Shown here: positions 1 to 8,203 of the stretch, piece by piece
Layout: each line of letters begins with the position of its first letter
Position numbering within the stretch: position 1 is the first letter of the stretch
Assembly: GCF_900454895.1 (NCBI RefSeq)
Contig: NZ_UGTA01000001.1
Span: forward strand, 124,001-188,000
DNA from: Phocoenobacter uteri
Lineage (GTDB): Bacteria > Pseudomonadota > Gammaproteobacteria > Enterobacterales > Pasteurellaceae
DNA: 64,000 bases
Reading direction: 5' to 3'
Notes under the pieces: model-generated
Seen by the model: the letters and a program-made list of their open reading frames with translations, nothing else
The model's database searches: none
What the model was told of the DNA's origin: nothing
Position numbers and translations under genes: made by a program

Positions 1-809
1 ACAACGAGCGAGCAACATCTTATGCTTTTAGTACCTTATGGAGATTTAAACCAAAATATGAAGTTACATTAGCTTATTCTCATAATGAGAGACATCCAAC
101 TCCAATGGAACTGTATTATCATGGTAATCATATTGCGACTTCATCATATGAACATGGTAATAAAAATTTAACTAAAGAAATTTCTGATAGTTATGAGATT
201 AATTCAGCTTATCAAGGAGATAAATTACGCTATAGTATAAGCTTATATTATAGTTATTTTAAAAATCGTATTTTTAATCAAACATTATCTAAATTAGGAA
301 ACTTATCTTTAAATCGTTATGCACAATCAAAAGCAGAATATTATGGTATTGAAGGACGTCTTGATTATGAAATAAATAATCATTTAGATGTTGGTGTTTT
401 TGGTGATTATGTTCGAGGTAAATTATTTGATTTAGCACCAAAGCAAACAAGAACAGATGGTCGATTTGTTGAATATGTTGCTCAGCCAGATCAAAATGCT
501 CCACGTGTACCACCTGCTCGTTTAGGATTAAGAATTAAATGGGATATAACAGATGCGTTATCAAGTGATTTAGAATATACCTATGTCTTTAAACAAAGAA
601 AAGTAGCTCCTCTTGAAAATAAAACGGAAGGATATCAATTATTAAATCTAGGCTTGTCATATGATCATTTTTATAAGGATATTGATTACTCAATCTTTAT
701 GAAAGTAGATAACGCATTTAATAAAAAAGTTTACTCACACACATCATATTTATCCTTTGTCCCTCAAATGGGACGAAATATTACTATGGGAGTGAATTTT
801 TCTTTCTAA
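1..809 (+). CDS. ZnuD-like TonB-dependent outer-membrane receptor, C-terminal part
   Basis: The frame is already open at base 3 and runs to the TAA at 807-809, so the start and plug domain lie outside the window. The visible ~270 residues are the end of a TonB-dependent beta-barrel: a loop with ELYYHGNHIATSSYEHGN, a DYVRGKL strand, a QNAPRVPPARLG segment and a final strand ending in Phe. These blocks match what I recall of ZnuD, the neisserial zinc (and possibly heme) receptor. Outer-membrane receptor is near certain; zinc as ligand is inferred. The gene is more A/T-rich than most neighbours. An in-frame ATG at 105 is internal, not the start. Confidence 0.85.
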   Translation, partial: NERATSYAFSTLWRFKPKYEVTLAYSHNERHPTPMELYYHGNHIATSSYEHGNKNLTKEISDSYEINSAYQGDKLRYSISLYYSYFKNRIFNQTLSKLGNLSLNRYAQSKAEYYGIEGRLDYEINNHLDVGVFGDYVRGKLFDLAPKQTRTDGRFVEYVAQPDQNAPRVPPARLGLRIKWDITDALSSDLEYTYVFKQRKVAPLENKTEGYQLLNLGLSYDHFYKDIDYSIFMKVDNAFNKKVYSHTSYLSFVPQMGRNITMGVNFSF

Positions 810-946
810 GAATATTTTTACTCTATTAGAATTCGTAGATTTTTAGGGTATGTAATGGTTTCTGTAGGGCATTTGGTCATTTTAATTACCATAATAATAC
901 ATATACTAATAAGAGCTTTCGTTTTATTAAAATTAAAAAGCGATTT

Positions 947-1014
947 TCTAGTGACTGTTTTTTTATTGCTTTATATAGTATCAATACTATGATTGTAACA
1001 AAACAGCCACTAGA
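947..1014. repeat. 68-bp imperfect inverted repeat
   Basis: TCTAGTGACTGTTTT (947-961) pairs with AAAACAGCCACTAGA (1000-1014) with one mismatch. The centre holds a second palindrome, ATAGTAT-CA-ATACTAT. It lies between the convergent ends of the receptor gene and the NhaC-family gene. It could act as a terminator for one or both (the minus-strand form has a G-U pair in place of the mismatch and a downstream T-rich stretch), or be a small mobile-element remnant. Confidence 0.55.
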
Positions 1015-1047
1015 TAATTATAAATTATATGATTTATAGGAAATCAT

Positions 1048-2373
1048 TTAGTTCACTTTCTTAGGCATTGGTTTGCCAATGATAATAAAGAAAATCCCAA
1101 AAACAAGCATTAGCATACAGTACCAAACGTAAGGGATGATATCGATTGGCGAGATAGAGCATAATCCAGCCATAACAAGTAATTGTCCACCAAATGGCGA
1201 TAAGCCACTAAATGCCGATGAAAAGAGATCTAAAATCGCCGCAATACGACTTCTATTTATTCCAATTTCATTACCGATATTTTTAGCGATTGGACCTGAA
1301 ACAATGATTGAAATTGTATTATTGGTGGTGGCGATATCTAATAAACTCACAAGGCTTGCGATACTAAATTCGCCTGCACGAACACTTTTTACATTTTTGG
1401 TTAAGTGATAAAGCAGATAATCAATGCCACCTAAATATTTCATTAACGCAACCATACCGCCCACTAAGACGGCAATTAACGCCATATCTTCCATCCAAAC
1501 CATTCCAGTGTGAATCACTTTAAAGCTTTCAAGAATCGTAAAATCTTGGTGCATAACGCCAATAATTAAGCCAGATAAAATCCCCAATCCCATAACCGGA
1601 ATCACGTGCATACCCACCAAAGAAAGCACGATAATAATCGCATAAGGTAAGATGTTCAGTAAGTTAAAATCAAGGTGTTCTGTTACCGCACTTGCATTGA
1701 CATCAACAAGCAATAATAGGGCGATATTGATAATAATTGCTGGCAGTACCATTAAGAAATTGACTTTAAATTTGTCTTTCATTGTCACTTCTTGGGTTCG
1801 GGTTGCCGCAATGGTGGTGTCTGAGATGAAAGAAAGGTTATCCCCAAACATTGCACCGCCAATTACGATCCCTGCAACTAATGGAATATCTACGCCGATT
1901 TTTGTAGCAATACCAATCGCAATCGGAGCTAAGGTTGAGACCGTTCCCATTGACGTTCCCATCGCAAAACTCAGGATACAAGACACCACGAATAAACCCG
2001 GTAAAATGATATTTGAAGGTAAAATACTTAATCCGATATTCACGATAGAATCTACGGCGTGCATTGAATTAGCAACGCTATAAAATGCCCCTGCTAATAG
2101 GAATATAATGACCATTAAAATAAGGGTTTCTTCGCCGCCACCTTTACAAAAAATTGTCACTTTTTTGGTAAAAGAAATTTTGTGATTTTTGTCATTTAAG
2201 AAAAATGCAACTAAGCAACCGATCGAAATACCGACCATAATCGGCATTGTTTCAAAGCTTCCCGAGATTACCCTAACGAGGATATAAGTGATTAAAAAAG
2301 CGAATAAAGGAAATAAACCTTTGATATTTCCTTTATTCAAACCTGAGCCATTTGGCATTTTATTTGTCTCCAT
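1048..2373 (-). CDS. NhaC-family Na+/H+ antiporter-like membrane protein
   Basis: A 441-residue, strongly hydrophobic protein with about eleven likely membrane segments. The segment AGIVIGGAMFGDNLSFISDT and the S/G-rich stretch around SFAMGTSMGTVSTLAPIAIG are typical of the NhaC antiporter family. Such proteins exchange sodium for protons, and some relatives exchange malate or lactate, so the substrate is not settled. The gene is 82 bp downstream of malS on the same strand, but nothing ties it to maltose use. Its 3' end faces the 68-bp inverted repeat. Confidence 0.8.
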   Translation of the reverse strand: METNKMPNGSGLNKGNIKGLFPLFAFLITYILVRVISGSFETMPIMVGISIGCLVAFFLNDKNHKISFTKKVTIFCKGGGEETLILMVIIFLLAGAFYSVANSMHAVDSIVNIGLSILPSNIILPGLFVVSCILSFAMGTSMGTVSTLAPIAIGIATKIGVDIPLVAGIVIGGAMFGDNLSFISDTTIAATRTQEVTMKDKFKVNFLMVLPAIIINIALLLLVDVNASAVTEHLDFNLLNILPYAIIIVLSLVGMHVIPVMGLGILSGLIIGVMHQDFTILESFKVIHTGMVWMEDMALIAVLVGGMVALMKYLGGIDYLLYHLTKNVKSVRAGEFSIASLVSLLDIATTNNTISIIVSGPIAKNIGNEIGINRSRIAAILDLFSSAFSGLSPFGGQLLVMAGLCSISPIDIIPYVWYCMLMLVFGIFFIIIGKPMPKKVN

Positions 2374-2455
2374 TGATGAAATTAAATTTAAAGCGATGTT
2401 TAAATCAAAGCCTTACAAGATAGTCAAAAATGGCGTTAAAATCAAGCTGCAATTT

Positions 2456-4495
2456 TTACTTTCCCGCCCACACGACCATCACTTTATCTCCTTCATACTG
2501 ACGACTAAATGCAAAATAATTTTGGGTTTCTAGCGTGATATTTTTCCCTTTTCCAACCGCAATATGGTTTTTTCTGAAATGGGTTAATTTTTTCCAATGG
2601 TTAAATAATGCTTGATGATTAGGCTTGATGAGATCTTCCCAGTTCATATCTGAGCGTGTGCCTTGTAATGGATCTGAGCCTGTTGCACCAAATGGACGTG
2701 CCGTTTCATCGCCATAATAAATTTGTATCGCACCTGGCGAGAGTAGTAATAAACTGCCTGCGATTTTCTGTTTATTAAGATCTTTCTCGCTTGCTTTATC
2801 AAAAAAGAGTAGCGTATCGTGGGAAGAAAGATAACTTAACACGTTGAAATCCGTTAATTTATCACTCATTGATTGATAGGTTTCCCCAATATTCGCAAAG
2901 CAATCTAAGGATTTTTGGGCTTCATTTTGGAAATCAAAATTGATCATCGCATCAAAACCATTTTGATAATAATCATTTTTCATCACGCCTAAGCCCCACG
3001 CCTCTCCTGTCATCCAAAAATCATCACCAAAGTTTTTGTGATTTTTTTGCCACTCTTTTAAAGCTTGTGATGATGCTTTTTTTAAGGCGAGCCACGTGCT
3101 TTTCTCAACGTGTTTGGCGGTATCAACACGAAAGCCGTCAATACCATATTTACGCACCCAATCACTCAGCCAAGTGATCAGATAATCACGCACTTTGGCA
3201 TTATCTAAGTTTTTGGCATTTGTTGCTTTTTTTGCAAAAAATTCAGGTAATTTGACCGCTTGTTCACTTTCTGTTTTTAAGTCTGGCAATGACGCAAGGG
3301 ACATTTGCAGATCATTAAATTTTGCACCATCATAATCGCCAATATCGGAACGCACCCAAGCCTTACCCCACCAATTTTTCCAGCCATCTTTATGACCAAA
3401 ATGAATATATTCATTGAATTTATGCCAATTTTCATTCGCTTTTGGTCTCCAATCTGTCCATTTTTTACCGAAGATTTTTTCTGCTTCTTTATCATCTAAA
3501 TAAAGCTGACCAAAATTAAATTCCTGCATATCTGCAAGGGTGGCATAACCAGTATGATTCATTACGATATCAAAGAGTACGCGAATCCCTTTTTTATGGG
3601 CTTGCTCAACAAAGGCTTTTAACTCTTGTTCTGTTCCCATATTCGCATCAACTTTTGTCCAATCTAAATGATAGTAACCGTGATAAGCGTAGTGTGGAAA
3701 ATCCCCCTGAGATCCGCCACCAACCCAGCCGTGAATTTGCTCTAACGGTGAACTGATCCAAATGGTATTGATGCCAAGATCCGATAAATAATCAAGTTTT
3801 TGTGTTAAGCCTTTGAGATCGCCACCGTGAAACGTACCAATCTCGTGCATACCGTCTTTTTTACGTCCATAGCTGTGATCGTTACTCGGATCGCCATTGT
3901 AAAAACGATCCGTTAAAACAAAATAAACAATGGCATTATGCCAGTCAAAGGTGGCTTGAACCGTTGAATTAGCTGGCTCTAAAAGTAACAATCCGTTGGC
4001 ATTGGGATCAGGCAATATTGTGATTTTACCTTGCTCTACGGTTGCCACTTGCCCTGAATAAAAATCACGGACTTTTTCCCCATTTTTAAATGTGGAAGAA
4101 ACATCAACAGTGATGGGCTTTTTATTCCAAACAGGGCAGGTTTTTACACTTTTTTGAGGGGCTTTTGTTGGTTTAACCGTTATTTTTAATTTAGGCGTAG
4201 CTTCTTGAGCATTGATTGTTGCAATATATTGCCCCTTTCTAAAAATACGCAAATTGACTTTTTTATCATCACAGGGAATCAGTGAAAGATCCGTATTTAA
4301 TTTGATATTTCCAGTGGGTTGATAGCATTTTTTATCAACATAAAATTGCAGTGGATAGCTGCCTTTCTCCAAATTTGCTTGTGCTTGAAACAGATGATCT
4401 TGCTGTTTTTCAAAATGAGAGAACGACGCATTTTCCCATTGGTTTGCATAAGCAATATTAGAAAGAGCAAGAGGCAATAATAACAATCTTTTCAT
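2456..4495 (-). CDS. malS: Periplasmic alpha-amylase MalS
   Basis: A 679-residue glycoside hydrolase family 13 enzyme, close to the recalled size of E. coli MalS (676). Residues 1-17 form a signal peptide ending in IAYA. The N-terminal third is a non-catalytic region with paired Cys residues. The barrel carries DIVMNHTG, GFRVDTAKHV (Asp nucleophile), MTGEAWG (Glu acid/base) and YLSSHDT (third acid). It would shorten long maltodextrins in the periplasm for MalE-MalFGK. It follows malM by 18 bp, so probably belongs to the malK-lamB-malM transcript. In E. coli malS is unlinked, so its place here is a notable arrangement. Confidence 0.93.
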   Translation of the reverse strand: MKRLLLLPLALSNIAYANQWENASFSHFEKQQDHLFQAQANLEKGSYPLQFYVDKKCYQPTGNIKLNTDLSLIPCDDKKVNLRIFRKGQYIATINAQEATPKLKITVKPTKAPQKSVKTCPVWNKKPITVDVSSTFKNGEKVRDFYSGQVATVEQGKITILPDPNANGLLLLEPANSTVQATFDWHNAIVYFVLTDRFYNGDPSNDHSYGRKKDGMHEIGTFHGGDLKGLTQKLDYLSDLGINTIWISSPLEQIHGWVGGGSQGDFPHYAYHGYYHLDWTKVDANMGTEQELKAFVEQAHKKGIRVLFDIVMNHTGYATLADMQEFNFGQLYLDDKEAEKIFGKKWTDWRPKANENWHKFNEYIHFGHKDGWKNWWGKAWVRSDIGDYDGAKFNDLQMSLASLPDLKTESEQAVKLPEFFAKKATNAKNLDNAKVRDYLITWLSDWVRKYGIDGFRVDTAKHVEKSTWLALKKASSQALKEWQKNHKNFGDDFWMTGEAWGLGVMKNDYYQNGFDAMINFDFQNEAQKSLDCFANIGETYQSMSDKLTDFNVLSYLSSHDTLLFFDKASEKDLNKQKIAGSLLLLSPGAIQIYYGDETARPFGATGSDPLQGTRSDMNWEDLIKPNHQALFNHWKKLTHFRKNHIAVGKGKNITLETQNYFAFSRQYEGDKVMVVWAGK

Positions 4496-4513
4496 TATGC
4501 TACTCCTTTAGGA

Positions 4514-5386
4514 CTATTTTTTGGCGGAGACTTTTTTCAAAAATAATTGACGAGGTTGCGTTAAGCCCAACTGTTCTGCTTCAGTCACAAGATTCATCGC
4601 TTTGCTAATGTCATTTTGTTTTAACGCACTTAGCACCGCATTATTAAAATATTGCTCTGTACTATTTTCTACTTTTTGAATGGTTTTTGGGGTTGGTTTT
4701 GACACTGTTTTTGTTTCACCGACCACTGTCGCCTGTGGCTGTTTCGCTTCAAAAAGAGGGCTATTTAAACCGATAAATTGACTGGTTTGTACGCCTTCCA
4801 CATCAATTTTAATTTTACCCATATTGGTATGTTTAACTTGAATATCATTGATTGCTGGTGGCTGATTGCCTTTCGCTTTGGCGTAAAGTTTAGCTGGGTG
4901 CGTAATTGTGGTGGTTTTTTCTAAATCTTGTTTGGTTGTATAAACTAATAAGTAAAGATAATCTTGATTGGCGGTCGGGGTTAAATTTAATTGTGCGGTC
5001 AGTTGAGGTTCATCTAGGCCACGAGCTTCAGTAAGTTTAAAACTTGATGCAGGGTATGTAACAGACGGATTAAAATTTGCATCAAGCACTAGCACATTAG
5101 GAACAAAAATATGATCATTATCCACCACTAAACTGCTGATACTTGCTTTTATTGTGCCTTGGTTTGCAGGGATTTTATAACCGACTACCGCACTCTCAAA
5201 ACCTGCAATAGAGGTAATAAATGATTTAATTTGAGTTGAGGTTAAATCAGCGTGTTGCTTTTGTGAAAAATTAATATTTTGCCAGTTTAATGTGCTTAAT
5301 GCTGTTTTATCAAGTTGAGGTTGAGCGGTGGCAAAGGTTGAAACGGCAAAGAGTGTTGAGATAAAAATAGCAATTTTATTTTTCAT
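4514..5386 (-). CDS. malM: Maltose operon periplasmic protein MalM
   Basis: A 290-residue protein with a signal peptide (residues 1-21, cleaved after FATA), slightly shorter than E. coli MalM (about 306). The middle is beta-rich; the last 50 residues look helical. MalM is a periplasmic protein of the mal regulon thought to interact with starch or the LamB porin; its exact function is unresolved. Position directly after lamB matches enteric bacteria. The lamB-malM gap contains a hairpin of inverted uptake-signal cores that may lower malM and malS expression relative to lamB. Confidence 0.88.
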   Translation of the reverse strand: MKNKIAIFISTLFAVSTFATAQPQLDKTALSTLNWQNINFSQKQHADLTSTQIKSFITSIAGFESAVVGYKIPANQGTIKASISSLVVDNDHIFVPNVLVLDANFNPSVTYPASSFKLTEARGLDEPQLTAQLNLTPTANQDYLYLLVYTTKQDLEKTTTITHPAKLYAKAKGNQPPAINDIQVKHTNMGKIKIDVEGVQTSQFIGLNSPLFEAKQPQATVVGETKTVSKPTPKTIQKVENSTEQYFNNAVLSALKQNDISKAMNLVTEAEQLGLTQPRQLFLKKVSAKK

Positions 5387-5411
5387 AATATTTCCGATCC
5401 TTATTAAAAAA

Positions 5412-5469
5412 ATAAGCGGTTAAATTTTTTCAATTTCTTGCAAAAAGTTGGAAAAATATCACCGCTTAT
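5412..5469 (-). terminator. Inverted uptake-signal pair forming a hairpin between lamB and malM
   Basis: ATAAGCGGT (5412-5420) and ACCGCTTAT (5461-5469) are exact reverse complements, and the A/T-rich sequences just inside them also partly pair. The hairpin lies just after the lamB stop in the direction of transcription. It may act as a partial terminator or mRNA-stabilising structure between lamB and malM. Confidence 0.6.
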
Positions 5470-5504
5470 GATTAGTTTTTTAAATTTTTAAATGAAGTGG
5501 AAAA

Positions 5505-6704
5505 TTACCACCACGCTTCAAATTGAACACCGTAAACAAAGTCGTTGTCTTTCACACCGGCATTATCTGTTTTAGCATAAGTACCGAATACACGAATTGC
5601 TGGTCTTGCCCAAATGCTGTCGCCTGCTTGCCATTGTTGAGCTAAAGTAGTTTTAAACACTTTACTTTTCTCATCATTTGACTGTTTTTTAACAACATCA
5701 TAGCCAAGTTCAAGCAATGTACTCATTGTTTTGTTCCATTTATACATTGGACGTACACCCGCTGAATACCACGTGCTACCTTGTTTATTATCTAAATCTG
5801 TTTTTTGATAAATTAACGCGTACATTGTTTCAATCTTGTCACTTAATTTAACCACACCTTGATCAATTAAACGCAACATTGAACCGTTATTATTGACACT
5901 CGCCCCTTGTGCGTGACCGTTGTTCCAAGAAGTCATCGCATCTGTTGCGTATTGAACAGTGAATTTATTGAAACCACCAAAGAAGTTACCTTGAGTGTGT
6001 TCTGCCGTTAGCATATAACCATTTTTAGAAGCACCATCAGCAAATTTAGCACCATCTTTTGCGTGGGCATTACCATAACCAATACCAAATTCTAATGAAC
6101 CATTTTCACTAGTTTTGATACCCGCTAAACGTACATCATAAATATCGTTGTATACTTTAACATCATCATTACCCAGTTTAGCCCCACCATTTTCAGTATC
6201 ACGAGTGACCGCAACAGAAAGTTTACCAAAGCCTAAATCAATATTTTCAACCCCAGCACCAGGACCTGAAATATCCCAATAATAGAAGTCGTTCATATGG
6301 ACATCGTGGCGTTGATAGAAACGTTTACCTGCCCATAATGTTGCCCCTGGTAAGCTATCTGCAAAGTTTTTAAATTGAACATTGATTTCACGAAGTGCTG
6401 GTTTAGTATCTTCCCAGTCATTTTGTTGTAAGATACCGCCATAAGCCACATTCGTATCTAAATAGATACTTTTTTCACCCTCTTTATATAATTCTTGACC
6501 CAGTTTAAATTCTGCATAGGTCTCGTTTTCATTACCTAAACGATACTTAGCACCAGCGCCGTCAGCTTTAAAGGTGATTTGCTCTCCGCCTCCATTTGTC
6601 CAACCAATACCTGAACGTGCATAACCGTGAAACTCGACGGCAAAAGCCGTGCTTGATAGAATTGCACTAGAAATAATTGTTGCGAGTAAAGTTTTTTTAT
6701 TCAT
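5505..6704 (-). CDS. lamB: Maltoporin LamB
   Basis: A 399-residue outer-membrane porin with a 22-residue signal peptide (cut after STAFA). The mature protein begins VEFHGYARSGIGWTNGGG and contains WAGKRFYQRHDVHMNDFYYW and SGPGAG, which are hallmarks of maltoporin, and ends in aromatic residues (EAWW). It forms the trimeric channel for maltodextrins. It is shorter than E. coli LamB (446) and lacks the Cys pair of the first loop, so surface loops have been trimmed. The gene lies 61 bp downstream of malK. Confidence 0.95.
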   Translation of the reverse strand: MNKKTLLATIISSAILSSTAFAVEFHGYARSGIGWTNGGGEQITFKADGAGAKYRLGNENETYAEFKLGQELYKEGEKSIYLDTNVAYGGILQQNDWEDTKPALREINVQFKNFADSLPGATLWAGKRFYQRHDVHMNDFYYWDISGPGAGVENIDLGFGKLSVAVTRDTENGGAKLGNDDVKVYNDIYDVRLAGIKTSENGSLEFGIGYGNAHAKDGAKFADGASKNGYMLTAEHTQGNFFGGFNKFTVQYATDAMTSWNNGHAQGASVNNNGSMLRLIDQGVVKLSDKIETMYALIYQKTDLDNKQGSTWYSAGVRPMYKWNKTMSTLLELGYDVVKKQSNDEKSKVFKTTLAQQWQAGDSIWARPAIRVFGTYAKTDNAGVKDNDFVYGVQFEAWW

Positions 6705-6765
6705 AACGAACTCCTTATGATTAAGTAAGTGAAATAAAGTTTGAGTGATTTACTATGAAAAAAGG

Positions 6766-7881
6766 TTAAACCCCAAGCTCCTTAAATAATCGCTTGCAGG
6801 CAGTACCGTCCTCTTTAAATAAATGACAACGGTTTGGGTTAATTCCAACCGCCATTTCATCACCTTCGTTGACGAGTACGATATCGTTTTGGCGATAAAC
6901 AAGCCCTTGTTTAATCGGTGGCATTTCTATATGCACTTGTGTTTCATTACCGAGCTGTTCTACCACTTTGACTTTACCTGTAATGCAAATATTCGATTGA
7001 TCGCAAGGGAGTAAATGTTCAGGGCGAAGTCCTAATGAAAGATTATCGCCCACTTTCACACCACGACTTTCCACAGGTACCCAGAAATTAAGGTGCGTAG
7101 AATCTGGTAATTCAATTTTCACGCCGTCCTCACGTACATCAATCACTTTCACAGGCAAGAAATTCATTTTTGGCGAACCAATAAAGCCTGCCACAAAGCG
7201 GTTAGCAGGGTAGTGATAAAGTTCCAATGGTTTACCGATTTGAGCAACACCGCCCGCTTGTAATACCACAATTTTATCGGCAAGGGTCATCGCTTCAATT
7301 TGATCGTGAGTAACATAAATCATCGTGCGATTTAAACGTTTGTGAAGTTTTGAAATTTCAACACGCATTTGTACACGTAACGCTGCGTCTAAGTTAGAAA
7401 GAGGTTCATCTAGCAAAAACACTTCTGGTTGAGACACTAAGGTTCGCCCAATCGCAACACGCTGACGTTGTCCCCCTGAAAGCTCTTTGGGTTTGCGTTC
7501 TAATAAGTGGGCGAGTTGCAAGATTTCTGCCACTTGATTAACTCGTTTATCAATTTCTGCCTTGCTGGCTTTGGCTAATTTCAGCCCAAAAGACATATTT
7601 TCAGCAACACTTAAATGGGGATAAAGGGCATAAGATTGAAACACCATACCAATATTACGTTTAGCTGGTGGAATGTCGTTCATTCTGGTTTCGCCGATAA
7701 ACAGATCGCCAGAGGTAATATCTTCTAAGCCAGCAATCATACGTAGTAAGGTTGATTTTCCGCAACCGGAAGGACCAACAAACACCACGAATTCGCCTTC
7801 TTTTATTTCAAGATTAACGTCTTTTGAAATATGAACATTGCCATAAGATTTGCTTACATTTACTAATCTAACATCAGCCAT
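6766..7881 (-). CDS. malK: Maltose/maltodextrin ABC transporter ATPase MalK
   Basis: A 371-residue ATPase, the same length as E. coli MalK. Walker A GPSGCGKST is at about residues 36-44, the signature LSGGQRQR near 134, Walker B VFLLDEPLSNLD near 153, and a C-terminal regulatory domain follows with FIGSPKMNFLPVKV and LRPEHLL. The start is taken at the ATG with reverse complement at 7879-7881 (MADVRL), because homologs begin there and AGAGGA lies just upstream; an in-frame start 36 bp earlier is less likely. First gene of malK-lamB-malM-malS; it energises MalFG and in enterics also restrains MalT. Confidence 0.97.
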   Translation of the reverse strand: MADVRLVNVSKSYGNVHISKDVNLEIKEGEFVVFVGPSGCGKSTLLRMIAGLEDITSGDLFIGETRMNDIPPAKRNIGMVFQSYALYPHLSVAENMSFGLKLAKASKAEIDKRVNQVAEILQLAHLLERKPKELSGGQRQRVAIGRTLVSQPEVFLLDEPLSNLDAALRVQMRVEISKLHKRLNRTMIYVTHDQIEAMTLADKIVVLQAGGVAQIGKPLELYHYPANRFVAGFIGSPKMNFLPVKVIDVREDGVKIELPDSTHLNFWVPVESRGVKVGDNLSLGLRPEHLLPCDQSNICITGKVKVVEQLGNETQVHIEMPPIKQGLVYRQNDIVLVNEGDEMAVGINPNRCHLFKEDGTACKRLFKELGV

Positions 7882-8006
7882 TGTGTGTATCCTCTCTTTT
7901 TTATTGTGGGCTAGCATAATGATTTCATTTCAAGAAAACATCATACCTAGATAAAAAAAATTTCAAAATTTAAGCGGTCGTTTTTTATTCGAAAAATGCA
8001 AATTTT

Positions 8007-8022
8007 TGTGATCTTTGTCACG
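8007..8022. promoter_or_regulatory. CRP-like site 1
   Basis: TGTGA-N6-TCACG, one change from the ideal CRP half-sites. It is the nearest of the three to malK. Confidence 0.65.
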
Positions 8023-8039
8023 AAATTAAATAGTTTTTT

Positions 8040-8055
8040 TGTGATCACCATCACA
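8040..8055. promoter_or_regulatory. CRP-like site 2, perfect half-sites
   Basis: TGTGA-N6-TCACA with both half-sites perfect and A/T-rich flanks, the strongest CRP candidate in the malK/malE gap. Confidence 0.8.
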
Positions 8056-8079
8056 AATATTCAATAATAATGGCAGAAG

Positions 8080-8095
8080 TATGATCTAGTTCACA
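8080..8095. promoter_or_regulatory. CRP-like site 3
   Basis: TATGA-N6-TCACA, one change from ideal. It is nearest to malE, about 26 bp before the MalT-box-like sequence. Confidence 0.6.
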
Positions 8096-8120
8096 AAAAA
8101 GTATTTGGGGTATGAGAGAG

Positions 8121-8130
8121 GGGGAGGAGT
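8121..8130 (+). promoter_or_regulatory. MalT-box-like sequence upstream of malE
   Basis: GGGGAGGAGT matches 9 of 10 bases of the enteric MalT box GGGGA(T/G)GAGG. About 25 bp downstream is TTATACA, a plausible -10, which would place the box near -40 as in MalT-dependent promoters. malT itself is not in the window, so the regulator is inferred. Confidence 0.6.
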
Positions 8131-8203
8131 TCTTTTCAAGATAATTATTTCATTATACAGCTCGAATTATCTCACTTTATACATCAACAAAGAGGAAAAT
8201 GTT

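Larger units (their letters stand above)
7882..8203. promoter_or_regulatory. Divergent malK/malE control region
   Basis: A 322-bp gap between the divergent malK and malE starts. It holds three CRP-like sites (8007-8022, 8040-8055, 8080-8095), a MalT-box-like sequence (8121-8130) and an uptake-signal core AAGCGGTC near 7973. The overall plan resembles the E. coli malEp-malKp region, where CRP and MalT jointly activate both directions. No second clear MalT box facing malK was found. Confidence 0.75.

Noticed and set aside
105..809. ATG at 105 as the start of the receptor gene
   Set aside because: The frame is open from base 3 and the residues before 105 fit the family, so 105 is only an internal Met.
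1048..4495. NhaC-family gene as part of the mal operon
   Set aside because: It follows malS by 82 bp on the same strand, but nothing in its sequence suggests maltose transport; co-transcription remains open.
8105..8203. Upstream in-frame start for malE
   Set aside because: It would give an N-terminus with no signal-peptide character and overlaps the MalT-like box; the ATG at 8204 has a good ribosome site.
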